Source: an uncultured Bacilli bacterium | GTDB lineage: Bacteria > Bacillota_I > Bacilli_A > RF39 > UBA660 | DNA: 34,265 bases | Assembly (NCBI GenBank): GCA_947626115.1 | Contig: CANQQX010000013.1 | Coordinates: 1 to 34,265, forward strand | Direction of reading: 5' to 3' | Part shown: one piece after another, positions 24,684-31,922 of the stretch | Numbering within the stretch: position 1 is the stretch's first letter | Layout of the letters: the number at the start of each line of letters is the position of its first letter | Notes under the pieces: generated by a model | The model's database searches: none | What the model was told of the DNA's origin: nothing | The model's input: the letters and a program-made list of their open reading frames with translations, nothing else | Position numbers and translations under genes: made by a program

Positions 24684-26441
24684 ATGGAAGAAGAAATAAA
24701 AAATAATGAGAATAATAAGAAACAAAGAGTAACATTACTTATAGGATTAGTAACTTTATTAATAGCAGTACTAGGAGCAACATATGCATACTTTCAAATA
24801 AGTGCAAATACAGAAAACAATAATACCAATATAACAGGAAAAACACCAGATAAGAGTTTAGTAACATTAAAACAAGTAACAAGTAACTTACACTTAAATA
24901 TAAGTGCAAGTGATATGTCATATGAAAATAGAACACATGAATACTATGCAACAGCTGGAGAAGATCCATATGTAGGAACAGAAGAATTAGGAACAAAGAC
25001 AATAGCATCAATAGAACTAACTGGTGGAGAAGAGACAACAAGATATAGTTGTACAGCGAAGTTAACTGTATCCAAAGTAATGGATGAATCTAATCCAGAT
25101 ACAATGATAGAAGTATTACAACCAGGAGATATAATATTACAATTTAAAGGGAACTTAATAAATGAACAACTAGATTTAAATGAATTAAAAGAAAATAATC
25201 CAAAGGAATATAATTTAAGTTTTAAAGTAAAAGGGAATAGTCCAGAAGAAATCCAAGCCTATATAAAATTTTTAAATAAGGATGAGAATCAAAATTATTT
25301 AGCAGGTCGTAAATTAAATATAGATATAAATATAGATAACTTAAAATGTGAAGTATATGTAGAACATCCAACAGTAGCAAAGTTAAGAGTAGATGATGAA
25401 CAAGGATACTTAAGTGAAGATATACAAGGAGATATGTATAGATATCAAGGAACAGGAGATATAACAAATTGGATATGTTTTGGAACAGATAACAAAGAAG
25501 AGTGTACCAATGATAAAGATCATTATATGTACAGAATAATAGGGATAACACCAGAAGGAGAAATGAAGTTAATTAAACAAACACCAGTAGTAGAAGAAGG
25601 CAATAAAATATTTAGTTGGTTTAAAGCAACTGGAACAGATGAAAATGGAAATACCTTATATGGAACAGCTGAAAAAGGCTTTGAAACATGGCCAGATAGT
25701 TTGATATACAAAAGATTAAATGGATTAAGCAATGGAAAAATAACTGGTGATGGTGCAAATCATAAAAAAAGTTCAAATCCAAATATAAATGTCGATACAG
25801 ATATATTTGTAGATAGTAGTGAATATGAATATTTAAAATCAGGAGATGAAAATGGTACAAATGATGGAATAGGAAGTGAATGGTATAAAATAATATCAGA
25901 TCATGAATGGATGTATGGAGATACAGAGGATTCATTTAATTTCAATGGTCACGAAATGTATAAAGCAGAGACAGGCCAAATAGAAACAAGATATAATTAC
26001 TTTGATAGTGAAACAAGTACATATAAAAGTGGAACATATACATGGAATAAAGAAACAGATAAAGTAACAGCAAAGATAGGGTTACCATATTTATATGATT
26101 TTTATCTTGCATATTATGATGGAGAAACAGAAGATACGCGAGGTAATCCTGGAGTAAGTTCATTAGGTGAAAATTGGCTATTAAAAATTGGACCGAATGA
26201 AGATCATGTAAAAGCTGTGATGGAGCGATGTACGAAAATTTCTGGTGCGCCATTACCTAATACTTGGGCTGCCTTCAGAAGTGTATGGTCAGCTTCAGGT
26301 GAAGACGGTCTATGTAATATTATAGATTCTGTCACTTACACTGGTACTGGGTTACAACATTTTCCAACATTCTATCTTCCAAATACAATAGAAATGGAAG
26401 GAACCGGAATAGAAACAGATCCATATCGAATTGTTAATTAA
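24684..26441 (+). CDS. Variable surface protein family, member 3 (SipW-type signal)
   Basis: A 585-aa protein. The N-terminal segment KKQRVTLLIGLVTLLIAVLGATYAYFQIS resembles a SipW-type signal peptide. The next domain (LKQVTSNLHLNISASDM ... YSCTAKLTVSKV) is homologous to the N-terminal domain of the 17682 gene. From GDMYRYQG (about residue 250) onward it is the paralogue of the next gene, including HYMYRIIGITPEGEMKLIKQTP, FETWPDSLIYKRLNGL and HEWMYGDTEDSFNFNGHEMYKAE. The C-terminus is FPTFYLPNTIEMEGTGIETDPYRI. Start ATG follows AGGAGAG. It is an intact copy, probably cell-surface displayed with ligand unknown, controlled by poly-G promoter copy 3 and followed by a terminator. Confidence 0.82.
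   Translation: MEEEIKNNENNKKQRVTLLIGLVTLLIAVLGATYAYFQISANTENNNTNITGKTPDKSLVTLKQVTSNLHLNISASDMSYENRTHEYYATAGEDPYVGTEELGTKTIASIELTGGEETTRYSCTAKLTVSKVMDESNPDTMIEVLQPGDIILQFKGNLINEQLDLNELKENNPKEYNLSFKVKGNSPEEIQAYIKFLNKDENQNYLAGRKLNIDINIDNLKCEVYVEHPTVAKLRVDDEQGYLSEDIQGDMYRYQGTGDITNWICFGTDNKEECTNDKDHYMYRIIGITPEGEMKLIKQTPVVEEGNKIFSWFKATGTDENGNTLYGTAEKGFETWPDSLIYKRLNGLSNGKITGDGANHKKSSNPNINVDTDIFVDSSEYEYLKSGDENGTNDGIGSEWYKIISDHEWMYGDTEDSFNFNGHEMYKAETGQIETRYNYFDSETSTYKSGTYTWNKETDKVTAKIGLPYLYDFYLAYYDGETEDTRGNPGVSSLGENWLLKIGPNEDHVKAVMERCTKISGAPLPNTWAAFRSVWSASGEDGLCNIIDSVTYTGTGLQHFPTFYLPNTIEMEGTGIETDPYRIVN
25430..26441 (+). repeat. About 1-kb direct repeat, copy 1 (partner 26997-27993)
   Basis: The 3' parts of the two tandem surface genes are paralogous at DNA level. 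A core of about 230 nt (25899-26130 against 27451-27682, constant offset 1552) is nearly identical, while the N-terminal domains differ completely. It is suitable for recombination or gene conversion. Confidence 0.8.
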
Positions 26442-26446
26442 ATAAT

Positions 26447-26487
26447 AAAATCACATTTCTAAAAATAAAGAAGTGTGATTTTTTATT
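26447..26487 (+). terminator. Rho-independent terminator after surface protein 3
   Basis: AAATCACA and TGTGATTT form an 8-bp stem followed by a T-rich tail. Confidence 0.75.
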
Positions 26488-26523
26488 TTTACAGATTTTC
26501 TGCTAAATTAATTTTTGATTCTA

Positions 26524-26551
26524 TTGACTCTCGGGGGGGGTATATTATAAT
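26524..26551 (+). promoter_or_regulatory. Poly-G spacer promoter, copy 4 (8 G, 16-nt spacer)
   Basis: TTGACT, then CTCGGGGGGGGTATAT (16 nt, eight G at 26533-26540), then TATAAT, AATCTTATAATAATA and GGAGAGTCAGT before the ATG. Apart from 2 nt in the leader and single substitutions it equals copy 3. Confidence 0.85.
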
Positions 26552-26577
26552 AATCTTATAATAATAGGAGAGTCAGT

Positions 26578-27864
26578 ATGAAAATAAGTAAAAATAAAAA
26601 ATATATTATGGTAGTTTTAATAATATTATTTATAGTAACAATTGTAAGTATTAAAAGTTTAATGAAAGATAATAATAAATCATTACCAGAAACAAATGAA
26701 ATAAATAATCTTAAAAGATTTGCAGTAATGGTTCAAAATGAAACAGGATATGAAGAATATATAAGTAAAGATAATAAATGGCCCAGTGAAGGATATAAAT
26801 TTAAAGAAGCAAAATGTGTAGATAATAAAGGAAGTAAAATAGATAGTAATATAGTAAAATACAATAATGGAAAAGTAACATTAACAACAAATAAGACAGT
26901 ATATTGTACATTATACTTTGATAAAAAGACAACAATAAGTGCGTTAGATATAGTAGCAAGTAAACCAAAGAGTTTAAGTCCAAATCCAGACCAAGGGGAT
27001 ATGTATAGATATCAAGGGACAAGTGAGTTAGTAAATGATAACTACATATGCTTTGGCACAAAAGAAAAGTCAGAATGTACAAATGATGAAGATCATTATA
27101 TGTACAGAATAATCGGAATAACACCAGAAGGAAAAATGAAACTCATAAAACAAACACCAGTAGTAGAAGAAGGTAATACAGTATTTAGTTGGTATAAAGT
27201 AACAGTAACAAATGATAGTGGACAATCATTATATGGAACAGCAGAGAAAGGATTTGAAACATGGCCAGAAAGTTTAATATACAAAAGATTAAACGGATTA
27301 AGTAATGGAAAAATAACTGGTAGTGGTGAAAATATTAGCAGTAATAGTACAAACAAAAATACAAATGCTGATACAAACATATTTGTAGATAGTTATACAA
27401 ATGAATATCCATATATGAAAAGAGAAAGTGAATGGTATAAAAAAATAGCAGATCACGAATGGATGTATGGAGATACAGAAGATTCATTTAATTTCAATGG
27501 TCATGAAATGTATAAAGCAGAAACAGGTCAAATAGAAACAAAATATAATTACTTTGATAGTGAAACAAGTACATATAAAAGTGGAACATATACATGGAAT
27601 AAAGAAACAGATAAAGTGCCAGCAAAAATAGCATTACCATATTTATATGATTTTTATCTTGCGTATTATGATGGAGAGACAGAAGAAACACGTGGGATTC
27701 CAGGAACTGAATCATTAGGTGAAAACTGGATATTAAAAATTGGACCGAATGAAACTCATATCAAAGCTGTAATGGAGCGATGCACGAATGTGTCTGGATC
27801 ACGTTTACCACATGCTTTTACTGCCTTCAGAAATGTATGGTCAACATCAGGTGAAGACGGTTAA
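26578..27864 (+). CDS. Variable surface protein family, member 4, truncated by an in-frame stop
   Basis: A 428-aa product with a different N-terminus from member 3: a basic start and one hydrophobic segment (KKYIMVVLIILFIVTIVSI), then a repeat-like domain (FAVMVQNETGYEEYISKDNKWPSEGYKFKEAKCVDNKGSKI ... VYCTLYFDKK). From GDMYRYQG on it is a near copy of the 24684 protein. Translation stops at a TAA (27862) immediately after SGEDG, where member 3 has CTA (Leu). The same frame continues downstream for 42 more codons with the conserved C-terminus. The full-length form would have 471 codons. The shortened protein lacks the terminal FPTFYLP...DPYRI module, so it may be non-functional or a phase/assembly variant. 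Transcribed from poly-G promoter copy 4. Confidence 0.8.
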   Translation: MKISKNKKYIMVVLIILFIVTIVSIKSLMKDNNKSLPETNEINNLKRFAVMVQNETGYEEYISKDNKWPSEGYKFKEAKCVDNKGSKIDSNIVKYNNGKVTLTTNKTVYCTLYFDKKTTISALDIVASKPKSLSPNPDQGDMYRYQGTSELVNDNYICFGTKEKSECTNDEDHYMYRIIGITPEGKMKLIKQTPVVEEGNTVFSWYKVTVTNDSGQSLYGTAEKGFETWPESLIYKRLNGLSNGKITGSGENISSNSTNKNTNADTNIFVDSYTNEYPYMKRESEWYKKIADHEWMYGDTEDSFNFNGHEMYKAETGQIETKYNYFDSETSTYKSGTYTWNKETDKVPAKIALPYLYDFYLAYYDGETEETRGIPGTESLGENWILKIGPNETHIKAVMERCTNVSGSRLPHAFTAFRNVWSTSGEDG

Positions 27865-27993
27865 TGTAGTCTTAGTGATGTCAGTGCTTCCAATGGTAAG
27901 GGTTTGCGCCATTTTCCAACATTCTATCTTCCAAACACAATTGAAATGGAAGGAACTGGAATAGAAACTGATCCATATAGAATTTTAAACTAA
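26997..27993 (+). repeat. About 1-kb direct repeat, copy 2 (partner 25430-26441)
   Basis: Second copy of the shared C-terminal module, containing the in-frame TAA. Identity to copy 1 is high up to SGEDG, drops sharply for about 18 codons, and is high again from CATTTTCCAACATTC on. Confidence 0.8.
27865..27993 (+). pseudogene. C-terminal remainder of surface protein 4 beyond the in-frame stop
   Basis: In frame with the preceding ORF, it reads CSLSDVSASNGKGLRHFPTFYLPNTIEMEGTGIETDPYRILN and ends with TAA at 27991. It is almost identical to the end of the 24684 protein except for a scrambled patch just after the stop. This shows that the break is a nonsense codon and not a frameshift. Confidence 0.85.
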
Positions 27994-28003
27994 TATACAT
28001 AAA

Positions 28004-28028
28004 AGACATGAAAAAAATATTCATGTCT
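28004..28028 (+). terminator. Hairpin after surface protein 4, weak terminator
   Basis: AGACATGA and TCATGTCT form an 8-bp stem, but no T run follows, so termination is uncertain. Confidence 0.4.
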
Positions 28029-28058
28029 ATAAATACTATTACAAAAATATAATTTAAT

Positions 28059-28313
28059 GTGGAAAGATTACATTTTCGAGATTTTTTTAAAAATTTTTTG
28101 TATGATTTAGAAGATTTCATAACTATCTATGAAAATCATTTGCATGTCTTTAATTATCAAAAATTAACTAAATTAAGTGAAACTAATATAATATTAATTG
28201 TTAAAAATATGGAAGTAAATATAACGGGAGAAAACTTAAAAATTAAGCAAATGACGAAACAAGAATTGTTAATTAATGGCAAAATATTGAAAGTAGAGTT
28301 TGCTTATGTCTAG
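28059..28313 (+). CDS. yqfC: YqfC-like sporulation protein
   Basis: An 84-aa protein of the YabP/YqfC family, judged by the ENHLHVFNYQKLTKLSETNIILIVKNMEVNITGENLKIKQMTKQELLINGKI pattern (a small beta-rich domain) and by its position directly before yqfD. In Bacillus yqfC is mother-cell expressed. Its exact role is not known. The reading frame opens with GTG and no ribosome binding site. A TATAAT at 28048-28053 would place transcription initiation about at the GTG, so a leaderless mRNA is possible. An ATG 2 nt earlier is in another frame. The frame overlaps yqfD. Confidence 0.75.
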   Translation: MERLHFRDFFKNFLYDLEDFITIYENHLHVFNYQKLTKLSETNIILIVKNMEVNITGENLKIKQMTKQELLINGKILKVEFAYV

Positions 28314-29484
28314 AGATAAAATTATATGGGTTAAAATAAATACGAAAAGTTATTATAATATATTGGTTAAATTAAATGATATAGGGATAACTATTTATGA
28401 TAATAAATTTAAAAAAGATTATATATTAATTGAAACTAAATATGAAGATTATAAAAGAATAAAAAAGTATTTAGTTAGTTATAAAATAAGTATATATGAA
28501 AGTACTGGTATTGATAAATTTAAAGAGATATTTAATAAATATATTGTTTTTTCTTGTGGGATAATTATAAGTATTGTAATTTTATTTATTGCTAATATGA
28601 CAGTATTTAAAATAGATATTAAAACTTCTAATAAAAAGATCTATGATATAGTAGAAAGAGAACTTAATAAAAATGGTTTAAAAAGATTAACATTAAAAAA
28701 AGAACATTTTAAAATAGAAAAAATAGTTAGTAAAATATTAGATGAAAATAAAGATACTTTAGAATGGTTAGAAATAAAATATGATGGTTTAGTTATGATA
28801 GTTAATGTAACAGAGAAAACGCAAACAAAAAAAGAAGAAGAGTATCCTAATTGTAATATAATTGCTAGAACTGATGCAAAGATAAGTAGTTTAAATATTT
28901 ATAGGGGTATTCCCCTAAAAGAAATAAATGATTATGTTACTAAAGGAGAAGTTATTTTATCTGGTAGTATTACGCATAATGAAGAAATTAAAAATAATGT
29001 GTGTGCTGATGGTGAAGTATATGGCGAAGTTTGGTATAAAGTTAAAATTGAACTACCTTTTAAAGAAACTATAACAAAATATACAGGAAAAAATAGATAC
29101 AATTTAAATATTAAAATTGATGATGATAAATATACGATTTTAAAAAGCAGGTTAAAACAAAAAAAAGAAGAAGAGATAAATTTATATAAATTAAATGATT
29201 TTGAAATTAATTTGATAAAAGAAAAAGAATATGTTAAAGAAGAGAATATTTTATCAAAAGATGAAGCTTATAATAAGGCAATAAAACTAGCTACAGAGAA
29301 GATAAATTTAAAATTAAGGGAAAATGAGAAGATTTTAGTTAAAAAAGTTTTGAAAAAAGAGCTAAATGATAGTACAATATACTTAGAAGTATTCATAGTA
29401 ACCAAAGAGAATATTGGGGTAAGACAAGTAGTAAAGGAGGAAGCCCTTAATGATAACAAGCATATTTCAGAAAGTAATGAATAA
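28306..29484 (+). CDS. yqfD: YqfD-like sporulation membrane protein
   Basis: Sporulation protein YqfD, known from Bacillus as required for efficient sporulation; molecular role unknown. It is about 392 aa, the usual length. It starts with an alpha/beta region (IIWVKINTKSYYNILVKLNDIGITIYD), then a transmembrane segment (YIVFSCGIIISIVILFIANMTVF), then extracytoplasmic domains with the family's ARTDAKISSLNIYRGIPLKEINDYVTKGEVILSG and GEVYGEVWYKVKIELPF patterns. The ORF track starts at TTG 28300. The ATG at 28306 is preferred and overlaps yqfC by 8 nt. The next gene starts inside its 3' end. Confidence 0.88.
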   Translation: MSRDKIIWVKINTKSYYNILVKLNDIGITIYDNKFKKDYILIETKYEDYKRIKKYLVSYKISIYESTGIDKFKEIFNKYIVFSCGIIISIVILFIANMTVFKIDIKTSNKKIYDIVERELNKNGLKRLTLKKEHFKIEKIVSKILDENKDTLEWLEIKYDGLVMIVNVTEKTQTKKEEEYPNCNIIARTDAKISSLNIYRGIPLKEINDYVTKGEVILSGSITHNEEIKNNVCADGEVYGEVWYKVKIELPFKETITKYTGKNRYNLNIKIDDDKYTILKSRLKQKKEEEINLYKLNDFEINLIKEKEYVKEENILSKDEAYNKAIKLATEKINLKLRENEKILVKKVLKKELNDSTIYLEVFIVTKENIGVRQVVKEEALNDNKHISESNE

Positions 29485-30067
29485 TATTTGGCCAATGTTA
29501 GTAGTATTTATCATAGCTATTGCCTTAATTAGATTTTTCTATTTACAATCACATAGAGAAAGATTTTGCTTACATAAGGAACTTTCTTATCTATTTGCCA
29601 TTATTTATATTTGGTTATTGTTTGAAATACTAACGATGACTGAACTTAATAGTGCTGGTGGCACGAATTTAGTACCTTTCTCCGAAATATTTAGATATGA
29701 AATTGGTACTAAGATGTTTAATTATAATGTTTTGGGTAATATTATAATCTTTTTACCTTTTGGTTATCTAATAGGAGAATATGTTAATCCAAAAAAGATA
29801 TGGCCAATTTTAATAACTACTTTAGTAACTAGTTTAGCAATAGAATTTGTCCAACTACAAATAGGAAGATCTTTTGATATTGATGATATTATTTTAAATG
29901 TTGCTGGAGGTCTTCTTGGTTATTTACTATATATTGGTTTAAGTGCCATAAGTAGACATTTACCAGACTTCTTTAAAAGTGATTTATTCTATAATATTTT
30001 ATGGATAGTTGTAATAGTGTTATTTGGTATTTATATTTTTGGTTATTGGGGAGTTATATTTAAATGA
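29450..30067 (+). CDS. VanZ-like membrane protein
   Basis: A 205-aa multi-pass membrane protein of the VanZ family, recognised by NLVPFSEI, the NVLGNIIIFLPFGYL segment, EFVQLQIGRSFDIDDIILNVAGGLLGYLLY, and four or five hydrophobic helices. VanZ of Tn1546 gives low-level teicoplanin resistance, but most chromosomal homologues have no assigned function. It starts with ATG after AAGGAGG, inside the end of yqfD, and ends in TGA overlapping the ATG of ybeY (ATGA). It is therefore a true operon member, occupying the place where phoH and pgpH lie in Bacillus. Confidence 0.88.
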   Translation: MITSIFQKVMNNIWPMLVVFIIAIALIRFFYLQSHRERFCLHKELSYLFAIIYIWLLFEILTMTELNSAGGTNLVPFSEIFRYEIGTKMFNYNVLGNIIIFLPFGYLIGEYVNPKKIWPILITTLVTSLAIEFVQLQIGRSFDIDDIILNVAGGLLGYLLYIGLSAISRHLPDFFKSDLFYNILWIVVIVLFGIYIFGYWGVIFK

Positions 30068-30519
30068 TAGATTATAGTATTACAAATGAATATGGTTATG
30101 ATAAAGATTATAGTTATTTAGATAGTTTAATTAAAAGAACATTAAAACATGAGCATGTTAAAAATGCGACTTTTAGTATTGTTTTTGTAGGTAATGAAAA
30201 AATTCAAGAATTAAATAAAAATTATCGGGGTATTGATAAAATTACAGATGTTATATCATTTGCATTTGAAGATAATGAAGATATAGTGTATAATAATATG
30301 CGATTTTTAGGTGAAATATATATCTGTATTCCAAGAATGAGAGAACAAGCTAAAGATTATGGGCATAGTGAAATAAGAGAACTTGCTTTTTTAACTTGTC
30401 ATGGCTTACTTCATTTACTTGGATATGATCATCAAACTAAAGATGAAGAAGAGATTATGTTTTCGTTGCAGGAGGAGTTGTTAGAAAAAGATGAAAGAAC
30501 CAAAAAAGAAAGAAGTTAG
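30064..30519 (+). CDS. ybeY: Endoribonuclease YbeY (rRNA maturation factor)
   Basis: Metal-dependent endoribonuclease for 16S rRNA 3'-end processing and ribosome quality control. The 151-aa protein has the zinc motif HGLLHLLGYDH near residues 112-122 and the family's NKNYRGIDKITDVISFAFE segment. It is coupled to the VanZ-like gene (ATGA) and overlaps dgkA. Confidence 0.96.
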   Translation: MIDYSITNEYGYDKDYSYLDSLIKRTLKHEHVKNATFSIVFVGNEKIQELNKNYRGIDKITDVISFAFEDNEDIVYNNMRFLGEIYICIPRMREQAKDYGHSEIRELAFLTCHGLLHLLGYDHQTKDEEEIMFSLQEELLEKDERTKKERS

Positions 30520-30892
30520 TTTAGTAAGAAATGTTTTAAATAAATGTAAGTATTCCTATCAAGGACTATCATATTGTTTTCAAAATGAATCATCATTTTT
30601 AATTGAAGCCATATGTGCTTGTTTAGTTATTATTATGGGAATTGTTTTTGATATTACCTTTTTAGAATGGGTTATTGCTTTTGGCAGTTTATGTTTAATT
30701 ACTATTACGGAACTAATTAATACGGCAATTGAAGCTACTGTTGATATGGTTACCCAAGAATATAATGAATATGCCAAAATTGCGAAAGATTGTGGTTCTG
30801 CTGCTACTGGTATAATGACTCTTTTAGCAATACTTGTTAATTTAATTATTTTTGTACCATACTTTATTAAGTTATTTGTAGATTTGTTTTAG
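30491..30892 (+). CDS. dgkA: Diacylglycerol kinase / undecaprenol kinase family protein
   Basis: Small integral-membrane lipid kinase (133 aa). In Firmicutes the DgkA homologue mainly phosphorylates undecaprenol, supplying the wall-synthesis lipid carrier. Signature residues are in ELINTAIEATVDMV and AKDCGSAATGIM, with three hydrophobic helices. It starts inside the end of ybeY, with GGAGGAG upstream at a somewhat long distance. It is followed 7 nt later by era. There is no cdd gene between dgkA and era, unlike Bacillus. Confidence 0.93.
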   Translation: MKEPKKKEVSLVRNVLNKCKYSYQGLSYCFQNESSFLIEAICACLVIIMGIVFDITFLEWVIAFGSLCLITITELINTAIEATVDMVTQEYNEYAKIAKDCGSAATGIMTLLAILVNLIIFVPYFIKLFVDLF

Positions 30893-30899
30893 GTGAGAT

Positions 30900-31781
30900 A
30901 TGAAGAGTGGATTTGTAAGTATAGTCGGAAGACCTAATGTTGGCAAAAGCACTTTATTAAATAGTATCCTAGAGAGAAAAATTGCAATCACTTCTAATGT
31001 ATCAGGTACAACCAGAAATATTATTGAAGGTATTTATCATGATAAAGATACCCAAATAATTTTTGTAGATACTCCTGGAATTGCTAAACCTTTAGATAGA
31101 CTTGGAAAAGTTTTAAATAAGCAAGCCTATTCTTTAACTAAAGATGTTGATTTAATTTTACTTGTGGTAGATATTGCATCAGGTATAGGTAAAGGTGATA
31201 AATTTTTAATGGATTCTTTACTTAATAATAAGGTTCCAGTTATTTTAGTAATTAATAAAATAGATAAAGTATCTAATGAAACTTTAATTATGGCTATTAA
31301 TGAATATAAAGATTATTCTTTTGCCGAAATTGTGCCAGTATCTGCTAAAGTTAATGATAATATTGATCATTTAATAGAAGTAATAAAAAAATATTTAAAA
31401 GATAATGTTAAATATTATGGTGATGATATTGTTACTAGTAGTTCAATAACTTTTATGGCAGGAGAACTTGTAAGAGAGAAGTTACTTCAAAATACGAAAG
31501 ATGAAATACCACATTCTATTACTTGTCATTGTACTAAAATAGAAGAGAAAAAAGGCATAATGCATGTAAGTGTTGATATTATAGTAGATAAACCAAATAT
31601 TAAAAAGATAATTATTGGTGCTGGTGGCGAGATGCTTAAAAAAGTTGGTATAGCAGCCCGTGTTGATTTAGAAGAATTAATGCAAAAAAAAGTATATTTA
31701 GATTTATATGTTAAAGTTTTAGAAAATTGGAAAGATAAAGAAAAGTATTTAAAAGAACTAGGTTTCTTTGATTATGAATAA
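30900..31781 (+). CDS. era: GTPase Era
   Basis: Ribosome-assembly GTPase that binds the 3' end of 16S rRNA. The 293-aa protein carries G1 GRPNVGKSTLLN, G3 DTPGI, G4 NKID and SAK-type G5 (VSAKVNDN), followed by a C-terminal KH domain with IIGAGGEMLKKVGIAAR. Its length is typical. It sits between dgkA and yqzL in the conserved cluster. Confidence 0.97.
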   Translation: MKSGFVSIVGRPNVGKSTLLNSILERKIAITSNVSGTTRNIIEGIYHDKDTQIIFVDTPGIAKPLDRLGKVLNKQAYSLTKDVDLILLVVDIASGIGKGDKFLMDSLLNNKVPVILVINKIDKVSNETLIMAINEYKDYSFAEIVPVSAKVNDNIDHLIEVIKKYLKDNVKYYGDDIVTSSSITFMAGELVREKLLQNTKDEIPHSITCHCTKIEEKKGIMHVSVDIIVDKPNIKKIIIGAGGEMLKKVGIAARVDLEELMQKKVYLDLYVKVLENWKDKEKYLKELGFFDYE

Positions 31782-31825
31782 AAAAATTAACATCTTCTCA
31801 TTATAGTAATAGGAAGGTGAAAAAA

Positions 31826-31906
31826 GTGAATAAAAAAGAAGCTTGGGAAAAATTTAAAAATAGTGGGAAGATTGAAGATTATTTAAATTATAAAAAAATA
31901 AAATAG
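31826..31906 (+). CDS. yqzL: YqzL-like small protein (26 aa)
   Basis: Too short for the ORF track. A GTG start with AGGAAGGTG upstream encodes MNKKEAWEKFKNSGKIEDYLNYKKIK. It resembles the short YqzL family by the W-x-x-F...G.I..YL.Y pattern and by its place between era and recO, exactly as in Bacillus. Function unknown. Confidence 0.8.
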   Translation: MNKKEAWEKFKNSGKIEDYLNYKKIK

Positions 31907-31922
31907 AAGAGAAGTTGATTTC

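Noticed and set aside
24739-27715. Many 70-110-aa minus-strand ORFs (for example 25222-25551, 25621-25935, 27096-27380)
   Set aside because: Shadows of the surface genes; composition (Leu, His, Tyr, Ser) is that of reversed Lys/Asn/Glu codons, and paralogous positions repeat them merely because the plus strand is duplicated.
26578-27993. Stop-codon reassignment to explain the TAA in surface gene 4
   Set aside because: TAA terminates most other genes in the window, including the paralogue; a simple nonsense codon is sufficient.
27881-28120. 79-aa minus-strand ORF across the end of surface gene 4
   Set aside because: Spans the remnant of the C-terminal module and the yqfC start; no ribosome binding site or family resemblance.
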